A stretch of DNA of 64,000 nucleotides, taken from NCBI GenBank assembly GCA_916700875.1, contig CAKAKS010000294.1, positions 236,058-300,057 on the forward strand, given 5' to 3'. Source of the stretch: Sebastes aleutianus. Taxonomy: Eukaryota > Chordata > Actinopteri > Perciformes > Sebastidae. Below are positions 10,436-20,946 of the stretch, piece by piece. The notes beneath the pieces were generated by a model, which was not told the DNA's origin, did not search any database, and saw only the letters and a program-made list of their open reading frames with translations. Position numbers and translations under genes: made by a program. Every line of letters begins with the position of its first letter. Within the stretch, counting starts at the first letter, position 1.

Positions 10436-11640
10436 CCAACCCGTTCTCACTCCCAATTCGTTGAATACCGATGCTCGGTCAGTGCACCTCAGCCACTGAT
10501 ACCTAACTCCAATGTAAATCCATCCACGTCATTATTAGACAGTCAGAGCAACTGATGTAGTATAAATAGCGAGAAAGTCTGCTTGAGGATGGACGGGTCA
10601 AACAAGCTCAGGACTTTCACTCAGGAGACCGCTGTTCGTGTCCCATGTGAAACCAAGTCAACGTTGACTTGTTGTACCTTACTTTTGTTATGTAACTTAT
10701 GTAGGAACTATCGCCCAAACATACTTATTTTAACCCAGACCACTGTTTTCCTAAACTTAACCAAGTAGTTTTGTTGTGTCGGTAAACCTAAAAACCAACT
10801 AAACCTGCGTTGGAAGTTTATTTTATGCATGTAACGAAACTTGTATGCGTAAACTGACAAGCTGTCCCTGACACGTCCACAACAGAGGCTAGAGGGGTAC
10901 CTAGAGCATCATAGTGAGAAGCGAAGGGGGTTAACTAGAGCATCATAGTTTGAAGCGTAGGGCGGATACCTAGACCGTCATAGTTTGAAGCGTAGTGGGG
11001 TACCTAGAGCGTCATAGTTTGATGCGTAGGGGGGTACCTAGAGCGTCATAGTTTGTAGCGAAGGGGGGTATCTAGAGCATCATAGTTTGAAGCATAGGGG
11101 GGTACCTAGAGCGTCGTAGTTTGAAGCGTAGGGGGTACCTAGAGCATCATAGTTTGAAGCATTGGGTGGTACCTATAGTCATAGTTTGAAGCGTAGGAGG
11201 GTACCTAGAATCATAGTTTGAAGCATAGGAGGGTACCTAGAGTCATAGTTTGAAGCGTAGGGGGGTACCTAGAGCATCATAGTTTGAAGCATAGGGGGTA
11301 CCTAGAGCGTCATAGTTTGAAGCGTAGGGGGGTATCTAGAGCGTCATAGTTTGAAGCGTAGGGGGGTACCTAGAGCGTCATAGTTTGAAGCGTAGGGGGG
11401 TACCTAGAGCGCCATAGTTTGAAGCGTAGGGGGGTACCTAGAGTCATAGTTTGAAGCATAGGGGGTACCTAGAGCGTCATAGTTTGAAGCATAGGGGGTA
11501 CCTAGAGCGTCATAGTTTAAAGCATAGGGGAGTACCTAGAGCATCATAGTTTGAAGCGTAGGGGGGTACCTAGAGAGTCATAGTTTGAAGCATAGGGCCA
11601 CTGACCAGGCGTTGGTATTTGACAAGTCGTTGTTGAAAAC
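10436..11640 (+). mobile_element. Core A element, copy 2, with internal minisatellite
   Basis: Terminal segments are inverted copies: left about 10441-10485 (ctcactcccaattcgttgaa, then taccgatgctcggtcagtg) and right about 11598-11633, whose complement reads cgacttgtcaaataccaacg then cctggtcagtgg. The body (10520-10860) matches the other core A copies. The right half is replaced by the tandem array at 10886-11594. No protein-coding capacity. The left terminus also matches the start of copy 5 at 40955-40995, supporting it as a true element end. Confidence 0.6.
10886..11594. repeat. ~34-bp minisatellite inside core A copy 2
   Basis: About 20 copies of a 33-34-bp unit, approximately ggtacctagagcgtcatagt plus ttgaagcgtagggg, with unit-length variation from short deletions. 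The complement of the unit contains 'caaactatgacgctc', which occurs once in core A copy 5 at about 41027-41043 at the corresponding place in the element. Confidence 0.93.
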
Positions 11641-12272
11641 TATACATAGATGATGCAGCTGTTTCACAGGTCATATTTAATTGACGTCTCTTTAAAATGA
11701 TTGTTTTAGTGTCTCGACTCCTCTCTCCTTGAGTCTCTTCCTCGCATCCTCCGCTTGCATCTCCCGTAGGAGGGTCTAAGGCACATGGAGAGGAGTCGAG
11801 GAAAGGAATCGAGGGTGTACAAACTGGGAAAGGGGGAAAGGCCTACGGTCATGTGATCCATTGTTAATATAAACATGTTGATTATAGTATGCTGCTTTAA
11901 ATAATCGTTTGAGTTTTTTATCCTCATGTCATAACGTATATTTTTAAGAGTGAGAACTATATTATATTTAATATAGATATTCAATGAGCCCTTTTGGGCT
12001 TCATTATAATTTGTAACGTCATTTGTGTGATTTTAACCTGTGTAAATAAACAAACTCAAGTCACGGGTTAGAGTGTTCAATCTTAAATTGTCATTTATAT
12101 TACATACTATACATATTTAATCACAGTTTTTAACCAGGAAGTATTTTCATCTTGTCTTTGTAACGGAAGAAAAAGGCTGTTGATATTGATGTTTTGTCAT
12201 ATTTCCTACCTGACTGAACACTAGTGCACTTTTTAGTTTCCTATATGCTGTGAAGTCCTTCAGTTTACTCAC
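11641..12272. other. Unassigned AT-rich DNA
   Basis: No recognisable gene, RNA or repeat. Confidence 0.35.
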
Positions 12273-12340
12273 CTTCTTTCTTCTCATTGGTCAGTGGAAT
12301 TGAGCCGTTCACCTTCAGCCTGTACCTCACTGTGTGCATG
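12273..12340 (-). CDS. Candidate host exon (partial gene)
   Basis: On the minus strand a 68-bp open segment encodes MHTVRYRLKVNGSIPLTNEK plus KE. It is bounded on the 3' side by a strong donor-like GTGAGTAAAC (plus-strand 12263-12272) and on the 5' side by an acceptor-like 'tctgtattacag' (plus-strand 12341-12352). An alternative upstream acceptor after 'ctcctgcgtccag' would start the exon at 12411 and add a hydrophobic, membrane-like stretch (VFILILLFLIRL). I do not recognise the protein, and no neighbouring exons could be identified, so this is a splice-signal-based guess only. Confidence 0.3.
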
Positions 12341-14189
12341 CTGTAATACAGATATGTGGACAAACGTATTAAGAACAACAGTATTAAGATAAAAACTTTA
12401 CCGGCAGCTCTCTGGACGCAGGAGAAAGAGAAAGGAGCCTGCTTCTGTGTTTCTTTTCTACTGGGATTTGAAGAACTCCCACCACCACAAGTCCTGAGAA
12501 ACGAGGACAGCTGTCTCCATCTCACATTTTACTTTTCTATTCCCCCAGCGACAGAGTGGCAGTGACGGCTACAGAGGCAAACAGCAACAGGAAGAGACAA
12601 TTCTTACAGTAACTGCCATCTCTGCCTCAGTAATAAGCATCAGACTCTTACCCAGAACTCCCCTGGGATCAGGTGGGTACTGAGAGAACCCATGAACCCC
12701 CTGGGGGCCTCACCAATTCCTCGCCACATGCTCTTAAACACCGCGCGCACACCTAAACCAAATGCGACATTTTCACAAGAGTTAATCACTTGTGAGGACC
12801 GTCTTCCTTTGCGTGTCTTTCTGAGTGTAATTACCGTGTAACCAATTAATTTCCCTTGTGCAATTAAAGTGAGGTGTGCTCTGCAAAATCACTGCAAGAC
12901 TCGCAGGTCATTAGCATACACTTAACAGTCAAGCATCATCTGCAGGAGAGAGGAAGAGTAATCTGAGGAAAAGGAAAGGAGAATGGGGTTTCTACTCTAC
13001 ATGTGCTCTCAGCATGGAAAACTCATAAAACAGCTACTACAGTTTTTGAATCCCATTATGACGAGAAATCACATTATGTACACATAAGAGCAACACAACT
13101 AAATACATCTACAGTGGAAGAGCAGATAGTTGTGGCAGCATTTGTCTTTGATTTAGATAAATGAAGCAACATGCCTTTCCAGAAACAGTCTCTGTTACTC
13201 TGTATAATCCACAGAACGCACTGGTGTAGTCTGTAGACTACCCACAGTAACTAAAGTATGCTCCATTTTAGTACCTTTTTCATTTACCCAAGTGGGTCTC
13301 ATTTTCTCTGTTTGTGATCGTTTCATGTTGTCCTTGATTGTAAAGGACTCTGACAAAAAAGCAAAAAACTTAATTTAGTTTTTTTCCAGGGTATCTCTCC
13401 ATCAGCAAACTGCTCCGTTTCCATTACATGACCATGCGCAGTATGGATCTCGGGTGGTGGTTGAATCTGTGTTTTTGCAAACAACTGAGCTATTTCTGAG
13501 CAATATCCATCTGCTGGTGAAGACCATGAGATGCTGTTGAAAGTGCTGGTAAGTGGACCTAGGGTAGTTTTTTGTCAAACTACTACTGCCTATCCAAGGT
13601 GGAGATTTAATGAATGATTACCTCAATGATGATTGAGATGTCACTGTCCATGACGGTTTACATGTGCTACAGCAGTGCGACCAGAATGCACTAAATGTTG
13701 GAGGACTTTGTGGATATACACTACTTCTCTGACCTTCTTTTCATTGACAGGTCTACAGACAGGGGATTACAACGTAAATAAATCTACAAAGTTTGCAAAT
13801 CAGACTCCCGCACACGTTTCACGTTTCATAACCACTCTCTTTGAGGAACAGGCCAGTATCCCTGTTAGCTGATGACATGGATCCTTTTGTTCGAGGAGGG
13901 GCTGGTGCTGGATGGTAACACTGCTGACCCCTTCTCTTTTGGGTGGCATGTTTTCTGCAACAACATTATAAACCACATTAAGATCCATTTTAACATTACT
14001 TAAAGCAGACATAATAAAGAGAAAGTAGCTAAAGTTGTTCAACAGAACTGACTATGAAGAGTCCACATGTCCACCAACGAAAGGCGTTGCTGGGGTTGAG
14101 GGTCTGTCCAGGTAGTCGTCGGCCTCACCTGCTGACAGGAAATGTGGAACGAGGTGGAGAATGAAATGTCACAAAAAGTCCCCAGACAC
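12341..14189. other. Unassigned DNA
   Basis: Largest stretch without an obvious repeat family. Short frames exist but none shows a recognisable domain. If the candidate exon at 12273-12340 is real, this would be intron or upstream sequence of that gene. Confidence 0.4.
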
Positions 14190-14906
14190 TTTTATTTCTC
14201 TTTACACTCCATCCCAATATGAACAAGATTTTTTTTTCCCAATTTAACTGCAACATTACTACATCTTCAGGATTTCTCGCTTGTCATTGGTGCATACATG
14301 AATTCTTTTGTAAACTTGACATTGGATAAATCTGTTCAGCGTTCCACGTCCACCCAGTTACACACATCTAAAGATTCACTTCATGTCAGCACTATTAATC
14401 CTACATCTATCAATACACTTTCTACTCAGCAAGACATCAAAGTTTCTCTAGAATAGATTAGATAGTAGCTTCACTTGCATCGTTCTCTGAAATGCATGGT
14501 CTTGTAATCAAGCCCTGCTTTCTATCAGATCACAGTGTTGTCTCAGCACAGTTCACACTCCTGGGCACGCCTCCCGGGGCATCATGGCGCTTTAATGTCT
14601 CGCTTCTCAAAAATTAAGACTTTTGTGTCTTTCTTAATGGAAAAACGAAATACCTTTATAGGTTTTAATGTAGGCTCAGTAGACGACCCTAGATTTTTAT
14701 GAGATTTCATAAAGTGCTGTATTAGGGACTCCTCAATCGCATTCTCCTCTCACCTTCATAAAAGTAAACTCAGCAAGATAGCTGAACTGGAGAATACTCT
14801 CGCTCAGCTCGAGGTTCATCAACAAGTCACATATTCCGAGGCGTTACAGGGGAGAATAGTGGTGACAAGAGCTGAACTCTTTGTTGAGACGTAGAGCAGA
14901 GTTTTA

Positions 14907-15124
14907 ATGCAAAGGACCAGAAGAACATATTATTTGAATGGAGCCAGAAAAAGCCATCTTTTAGCTTTAAGACTGAAAAAACATGAAAAATACTCAAATA
15001 TCATGGCCATTAAAACACCTCTCCGTACTTTGAGTGACCCTCGGTCACTGAATTTAAGAACTTTTATTCCGTCCTTTATAAATCGGAAATCTCACTTGAT
15101 ACAAGTACATGTACAGGTTTTTTT
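14907..15124 (+). pseudogene. LINE ORF2 linker segment (upstream frame)
   Basis: Reads RRTYYLNGARKSHLLALRLK and then NIMAIKTPLRTL, matching the segment that links endonuclease and reverse transcriptase in fish L1/Tx1-type ORF2 ('...F..G.R.S.LLA..LK...KL..I.AIK...G.L'). It is in a different frame from the polymerase. The switch lies at a run of seven T residues (15118-15124), and sequence after the run continues as FQGLNLPSVSD in the polymerase frame. Confidence 0.6.
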
Positions 15125-17302
15125 CAAGGACTCAATTTGCCTTCTGTATCTGACAATGACAACGAAGTGCTCAATACCCCCATTTCCCTAGAAGAGGTAA
15201 GGATGGCTTTGAGTAATATGAAGAAAGGCAAATCCCCAGGTTTGGACGGAATTCCACCGGAACTATATCTTACTTTTTGGGATAAACTAGGCCCACTGCT
15301 ATTGGATATGATTAATACAGCAATTGACAAGGGTAAATTTAACATAAGTGCCAACACAGCCATAATCACAGTGCTTCCCAAACCAAATAAAGATTTGACT
15401 CAATGCGGTAACTTCAGACCCCTCTCCCTTCTGAATGGAGATATTAAATTATATGCTAAAGTACTTGCAACCCGATTAGAGGTACATCTTACGAAACTGA
15501 TACACAATGACCAAACTGGTTTTATTAAAACTCGTCATGCATCTGATAATGTACGTCGTCTGTTGCACATTATCCATGCAACGGGTAGTATTGACTCTCC
15601 CTGTTCGGTCCTATCGTTGGATGCTGAGAAAGCGTTTGATAGGCTAGAATGGGACTATCTTTGGGCTACTTTAGATAAATTTGGACTAGGTACACAATTC
15701 ATTAACATGATCAAAGTTTTATATGCAAATCCTTCGGCAATGGTCATCACTGGCAATACTTGCTCCGCTCAGTTTCCAATTTCTAGGGGAACTCGCCAGG
15801 GCTGCCCCCTTTCGCCGCTACTATTCGCTCTGTCCCTTGAACCCTTGGCGCATAAAATCAGACAACATCCATTAGTACATCCCATCACTTTTTGTAACAC
15901 TGATCACCGGATATCATTGTATGCTGATGATATCCTTCTTTATTTAGGTAACACAGGTCCTTCTTTACCACATTTGCTTTCTACTTTCGATTCGTTCAGC
16001 TTGCTATCGGGATATAAAATCAATTGGACAAAATCAGCATTGATGCATTTAAATTCAGTTATTTCTCAAACTCCCATGCCCTCCCATATACCAATAGTTA
16101 AGTGTTTCAGATATCTTGGTGTTGATATTTTCCCCTCTATATCAGCCATTGCACTACGAAATTTTCAAAATATATACAATTGCTTAGAGAAGGATTTCGA
16201 ACGCTGGGCAAATCTCCCAAATTCACTCCAAGCCCGAATAGCAATAGTTAAAATGGATGTACTCCCTCGTGTTAATTTTTATTCTTCTATGATACCTCTT
16301 GCTCCTCCTATTGGGTTTTGGGAAAAACTTCATACGTCAATCTCCAAATTCATATGGAAAGGAAAGAGGCCTCGTTTAAAATTCACAACCCTCCAACGAG
16401 ACAGGACACAGGGAGGGCTGGGTCTACCAAACTTTAAGGTGTACTTCTGGTCCTTTGTGTTACGTCCTCTCTCTACATGGCTCAACCCAAGTTCTTCAGC
16501 CTCTTGGAGACCAATTGAGGAAAATTTATCGTCGCCTCATAGACTACAAGACCTAGTGTATTCCAACATACCATTGAAAAAAGCCAAATTACGTTTAGGC
16601 CCTATAATTTCATTTCTACTTGTAACCTACCGTACTGTAATGAAGCAGACGCATGCAGGTCTTAAATGGCACAATCATTCACCAATTTTCAATAATTTCT
16701 CCCTTCTTTCCGGCAACATACCTTTCTCATTTCCACAATGGAAGATCAGGGGAGTAAATATATTAAAGGACCTGTATGGTGATAGTGGCTTACGAGCCTT
16801 TAACGATTTACGAGCTGAATATGATCTCCCGGGCTCATCGTTTTTTTTCTACTTGCAGTTGAGGTCAGCCATGCGGACATATGGTGTACCATGGGGATTA
16901 ACGCTCCTTACACACCCTCTTCATAAAATATTGGCTTCAGTGGGATTAACACGAGGGATGGTCTCTAAACTTTACACATTTATTTCTGTACCATGTAAAC
17001 ATTTATCAGTAGAAACTGCATGGCGTAGGGACTTAACCGATATAAATGACGAAGAGGTTTCCTGGGACACGGTGTGGAAAAATTTGTGTGGTACATCTAA
17101 AAATCCAGATCATCAATTAATACATTATATATTTGCCGATAGGATGTACCTCACCCCTAGAAAGCGTCACTCTATGAAGGTCATTACATTTCCCAACTCT
17201 GGCCTGTGTCCATCTGGTGCTCTGGGGTCATTCATGCATACAGTATGTACTGGAGATGCCAAGATGTGTTTCAATTCTGGAAGTAAATATCTCTCACCTT
17301 AA
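15125..17302 (+). CDS. LINE ORF2 reverse transcriptase (L1/Tx1-like), relic
   Basis: An uninterrupted frame with 721 codons from 15137. Role in an intact element: copies element RNA into DNA at a nicked target. Seen in order (residues from 15137): the fingers motif KGKSPGLDGIPPELY near 30-44; FRPLSLLNGDIKLYAKVLA near 96-114; palm motif LDAEKAFDRLEWDYL around 161-175; RQGCPLSPLLFAL from 220; and the catalytic YADDILLY with YADD at 262-265. After the thumb it keeps LGVDIF and WKGKRPRLK blocks. The stop at 17302 cuts the C-terminus, because element-like protein sequence (WAGFTAAKKMLALRWQPPH) continues out of frame near 17381-17437. There is no ATG at the apparent start: the frame runs on from the upstream linker through a frameshift. 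Probably dead, but the polymerase core is intact by eye. Confidence 0.85.
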   Translation, partial: QGLNLPSVSDNDNEVLNTPISLEEVRMALSNMKKGKSPGLDGIPPELYLTFWDKLGPLLLDMINTAIDKGKFNISANTAIITVLPKPNKDLTQCGNFRPLSLLNGDIKLYAKVLATRLEVHLTKLIHNDQTGFIKTRHASDNVRRLLHIIHATGSIDSPCSVLSLDAEKAFDRLEWDYLWATLDKFGLGTQFINMIKVLYANPSAMVITGNTCSAQFPISRGTRQGCPLSPLLFALSLEPLAHKIRQHPLVHPITFCNTDHRISLYADDILLYLGNTGPSLPHLLSTFDSFSLLSGYKINWTKSALMHLNSVISQTPMPSHIPIVKCFRYLGVDIFPSISAIALRNFQNIYNCLEKDFERWANLPNSLQARIAIVKMDVLPRVNFYSSMIPLAPPIGFWEKLHTSISKFIWKGKRPRLKFTTLQRDRTQGGLGLPNFKVYFWSFVLRPLSTWLNPSSSASWRPIEENLSSPHRLQDLVYSNIPLKKAKLRLGPIISFLLVTYRTVMKQTHAGLKWHNHSPIFNNFSLLSGNIPFSFPQWKIRGVNILKDLYGDSGLRAFNDLRAEYDLPGSSFFFYLQLRSAMRTYGVPWGLTLLTHPLHKILASVGLTRGMVSKLYTFISVPCKHLSVETAWRRDLTDINDEEVSWDTVWKNLCGTSKNPDHQLIHYIFADRMYLTPRKRHSMKVITFPNSGLCPSGALGSFMHTVCTGDAKMCFNSGSKYLSP

Positions 17303-17579
17303 GTGACATTCTTGAAGTTAGGATTCCACTTTGACCTACTTTGCTTCTATTAACAGAGGACTCTTTGGACTAGCATTTTATGGGCTGGTTTCACTGCAGC
17401 CAAGAAAATGTTGGCCTTAAGATGGCAACCACCACACTATAGGAGTTTGTATTAGGCCTGGAATGATATAAGTACCTGTGTATGGGGGGAGGGGGACATA
17501 TAAAGGCGTAAAATGAATTATGTGTAACATATCTTCTCTATACCTTTCTCAATAAAAAAAAAATGTATCACAAAAAAAG

Positions 17580-18004
17580 AGTCCCCAGCCAGCCACAAGC
17601 AATGCTCCCACTTGTGCATACAGAGACTGGGTGATTTGAAGACAGGTGTTGCCTAATGTGGGGATGAGGGGCAGGTGTGCTGGTGGTTAAGGAGATAAGG
17701 TGACTGACAAGGTGGGAACGTGGTGGACAGGTGGTGATTGCTGCAGCTGCTTCTGTATCCGCCGGTGACAACTTCCTCTGACAAGGGGGGCCTTACAAAT
17801 GGGGCGTCTCCACGCACATGTGCACGTATAAAAAGCTGATTAGAAACCTGGTTATGCAGATGCGTAGCCAACGCATCCTCTTCCTCCAGGAGAAATCTAG
17901 TTCTTTCTCTAATTCCCTATCCTGATTACATATGCAGTGAAATATCTCAACATCTACTTGATGGATTATCATGATCAGACATGGTTCAGACATTCTTGTT
18001 CGTG
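17580..18004. other. Unassigned DNA
   Basis: No gene or named repeat seen between the LINE tail and the SINE. Confidence 0.35.
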
Positions 18005-18149
18005 GAGCAGCAGTAGCTCAGTTGGTAGGGACTTGATTTGGGAGTGGGAGGTTTGCTAGATCAAGTCCCTGCATGGACCAAGTACTGTATACTGGTCGCT
18101 GGAGAGTTGCCAGTTTGCCTCCTGGTCACTGTGGAGGTGTCCTTTAGCC
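18005..18149 (+). mobile_element. tRNA-derived SINE, 5' half
   Basis: Carries an A-box-like TAGCTCAGTTGG at 18014-18025 and a B-box-like 'agatcaagtcc' at 18058-18068, with spacing suited to an internal RNA polymerase III promoter. The following 'gagttgccagtttgcctcctgg' body matches a common fish SINE (recalled). The element breaks off at 18149 inside 'ggtgtcctttagc' and resumes at 19326, after an inserted core A element. Confidence 0.65.
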
Positions 18150-19325
18150 AACCCTGTCTCCTACAAAATTGTATGTATGAGAAAACATATTTTCTACTAG
18201 ATTACGGTCACAGTCTTAAACACGTGGTTCATGTTGTAAATTTAAACAAAACAAAACAAAAAACGCAACAACACTATTTGGATAGGTTTAGACAATAAAA
18301 CGACATGGTTAGGTTTAGGCAATAAAACTACTTGGTTAGGTTTAGGCAATAAAACTGCATGGTTAGGTTTAGGCAATAATCTTCTTGGTTAGATGTAGGC
18401 AATACAACTAATTTGTTAGGTTTAGGCAATAAAACTAATTGGTTAGGTTTAGGCAATAAAATTACTTGGTAAGGTTTAGGCAATACAACTACTTTGTTAA
18501 GTTTAGGACATAAAACTACATGGTTAGGTTTAGGCAATAAAACTACTTGGTTAGGATTAGGCTATAAAACTACTTGGTTAGGTTTAGGCAATACAACTAC
18601 TTTGTTAAGTTTAGGACATAAAACTACTTAGTTAGGTTTAGGCAATAATCTTCTTGGTTAGATGTAGGCAATAAAACTAATTTGTTAGGTTTAGGCAATA
18701 AAACTAATTGGTTAGGTTTAGGCAATAAAACTACTTGGTTAGGTTTAGGCAATACAACTACTTTGTTAAGTTTAGGACATAAAACTACATGGTTAGGTTT
18801 AGGCATTAGAACTACTTGCTTAGGTTTAGGCAATAAAACTACTTGGTTAAGTTTAGGACATAAAACTACTTGGTTAGGTTTAGGCAATAAAACCACTTGG
18901 TTAGGTTTAGGCAATAAAACTACTTGGTTAGGTATAGGCAATACAACTACTTGGGTAGGTTTAGGCAACAAGACTACTTTGTTAGGTTTAGGCAACAAAA
19001 CTACTTGGTTAGGTTTAGGCAATAAAACTACTTGGTTAGGTTTAGGCAACAAACTACTTGGTTAGGTTTAGGCAATAAAACTACTTGGTTACATGTAGAA
19101 AAAAACATCATGGTTTGGTTTAAAATTAGTTTCACACAGGACACGACCGGCCTCCTGGGTGCAAGTCCCGTGTTTGATTGACTTATTCATCCCCTCTACC
19201 TCCTACCTACACGCACTTCCGCGAACTATCATTACAAATGTATTTGTGACACGTTTAAAACAAATGTATCGTGATTCACAATGCAGTTTCATTGTATGGG
19301 AAATTATTTTTTAGGAGACAGGGCT
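18150..19325 (+). mobile_element. Core A-type transposon inserted in a SINE
   Basis: The termini are inverted: the left begins AACCCTGTCTCCTA at 18150, and the complement of the right end (19312-19325) begins AGCCCTGTCTCCTA. Flanks look like an imperfect 8-9-bp target duplication (cctttagcc / gcttgagca). The body contains 'cacgtggttcatgttgtaaa', the 27-bp tandem array, 'aacatcatggtttggtt' and 'cgaccggcctcctgggtgca', in the same order as the unexpanded copy at 41060-42070. No transposase frame. A duplication of this length would suit a Mutator- or hAT-like mechanism, but the mismatches leave that open. Confidence 0.7.
18262..19095. repeat. 27-bp minisatellite inside core A copy 3
   Basis: About 31 copies of a 27-bp unit, approximately ttggttaggtttaggcaata plus aaactac. 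A ten-unit (270-bp) higher-order repeat is visible: the rare variant 'ggcaataatcttcttggtta' occurs at 18373 and again at 18643. Since 27 is divisible by three and the unit lacks stops, both strands stay open and give repeat peptides (LPKPNQVVL on minus, LGLGNKTTW on plus). These are not genes. Confidence 0.95.
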
Positions 19326-19465
19326 GCTTGAGCAAGACACTGGACACCCAAACTGCTCCCCAGGGCGCAGTGTAGTAACTGCCCACCGCTCCTAATACTA
19401 GGATGGGTTAAATGCAGAGACTACATTTCAGTGTGCGCTGTGTACATGTTCGGCCAAAAAAATGA
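19326..19465 (+). mobile_element. tRNA-derived SINE, 3' half
   Basis: Resumes with 'cttgagcaagacactggaca' and 'caaactgctccccagggcgc', then 'gggttaaatgcagag', the normal continuation of the fish SINE whose head is at 18005-18149. Confidence 0.6.
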
Positions 19466-19479
19466 TTTACATTTTTACA

Positions 19480-19800
19480 ATTACATTTTCATGTCCTCAG
19501 GATGAATTGTAATAACTCTGGTGATCCTCTGACTAATCAACATCATCAGGTCAACATTTTAATGTGTCCAATACTTTGCTTTAAGACCTGCAAAACTAAT
19601 GACATTCCCATCAGCCTCAGCTGGACTTAATGTCTAGTGCTAAAGTTTAGCATGCTAAAATGCTAAACTATGATGGTGAACGTGGTAAACATTATACCTG
19701 CTAAACACGACCATTAGCATGGTAGCATTTAGCCCAAATCACTGTTGAGCTGCTAGCATGTCTGTAGACTACTAGTCTGGTTTAAACAGAACTACGTATA
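19480..19800. repeat. Dispersed fish repeat ('gctagcatg' type)
   Basis: Contains 'cctcaggatgaattgtaata', 'ggtgatcctctga' and an inverted 'tagcatgctaaaatgctaaa' motif, typical of a common teleost repeat (recalled). A related 'cctgaggatgaatcctaatg' segment recurs at 56742-56800. Confidence 0.45.
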
Positions 19801-20946
19801 GGCCTATGCCCCTTCAAAATCAGACAAAAATAGTGCATGTATATTTATATTTGACTGCACAGAGTTTTATTCATCTGGTCCCTGGTGTTGACCAATAGTC
19901 TCAGTCGGCTGTGGTTATAATGTTCTTTTCGAGGTGTGTACCTAATGTTGGAATTAAACTCTATCAAATCAATCAGTCTAGTCCTAAATACAATCCTTTT
20001 TCTTTGATGTAAGCATGCCTCTGCCAAACCTGCAGATCCACAGGGCTGTGAAGAGAAGACATGACTTGTTTCAAGCTTAATCTATGACTTTGAAGTCTTA
20101 TTGGCACGGTGTGATTGGGGAATAAGCAGAAAAAATACAGAGTTGTTATATTTCTAAATGTTGTGAAATACTCCACTTTCATATTGAAAGTGGAGTAGAT
20201 TTTGAATGTATCAGTATCAGATTGACCTGGGCCCTTCTCTGTTTGCACTCCTGGCTGTCCTCATGGCTGTGATCTCATTCTGGTGAGGGCTACCAAAGGT
20301 TCAGGCTGAGGTTCAGCCTGAGCATAAATCTGAGTGGGATCAGTTCTATATCCCACTGGAGATAAACACAGATCACCAGAGAGAGGGGTGTAGAGACAGA
20401 CGTGGCAAAATGCATTCAGCTAATTGGAAAACAAATTGGTTGGTGTCTGAGATTTAGATTTTTTGTTTGCTGTATTTGAAATCACACTTTCGTTGTATCC
20501 AAAATGAAAGTCCGTAAACACATAGACACCCACTAGAATACGCACGCACACATCAGCGAAGGTTGGCTCATTGATTCACTAGACAGTGTGTTATGTGGAG
20601 AGTGACCTTTCCAAGTGCTCCCACTGATGGAATGAAAGGTGCTGAAATACCCACAATGCAGTAGCACCTCTCAGGAGAAATGTCAGTAATTAGAGCTCAG
20701 CACCAGGAGAGGTTACAGGCCAAATCGCTCCTCAGACACAAAAAGTGGAGAGTGAGGACTACGAGTGCTTAGAATGAGAGGAACCAGGTGACCTATTCAA
20801 CAGAGTCTGAGCGCTGGCAATCGCCAACATGTCTGAATTATAGAAATCAATTTGATTTTGATATTCTTGGATTTACAGAAATCTGATCTGAGGGTACCAT
20901 CTTCAGTTGCGCTTACTGACATATTCCGTGTTCTTTGTCTACCTTT
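19801..20946. other. Unassigned DNA
   Basis: No recognisable coding region or repeat. There is a small inverted motif 'tccactttcatattgaaagtgga' near 20172-20194. Confidence 0.4.

Larger units (their letters stand above)
14190..17579 (+). mobile_element. L1/Tx1-like LINE, 5'-truncated
   Basis: A non-LTR retrotransposon copy in three parts. First, a degenerate endonuclease region at 14190-14620, still showing the terminal SDH block (SDHSVVSAQF near 14527-14556). Second, a linker and reverse-transcriptase region from 14907 to 17302. Third, a 3' region with AATAAA at 17551-17556 and an A-rich tail to about 17579. The 5' end and any ORF1 are absent, as usual for target-primed insertions cut short at the 5' end. 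No target duplication was resolved. Plus orientation; immediate neighbours are unassigned DNA. Confidence 0.8.

Noticed and set aside
10418..10480. tRNA-like A-box (gatagccgagtggt)
   Set aside because: No B-box at a suitable distance and no cloverleaf could be drawn. It lies at the border of a core A element.
18624..19052. 142-codon minus-strand repeat protein (LPKPNQVVL repeats)
   Set aside because: It is the stop-free reading of the 27-bp minisatellite; the opposite strand is equally open and no start, signal or domain context exists.
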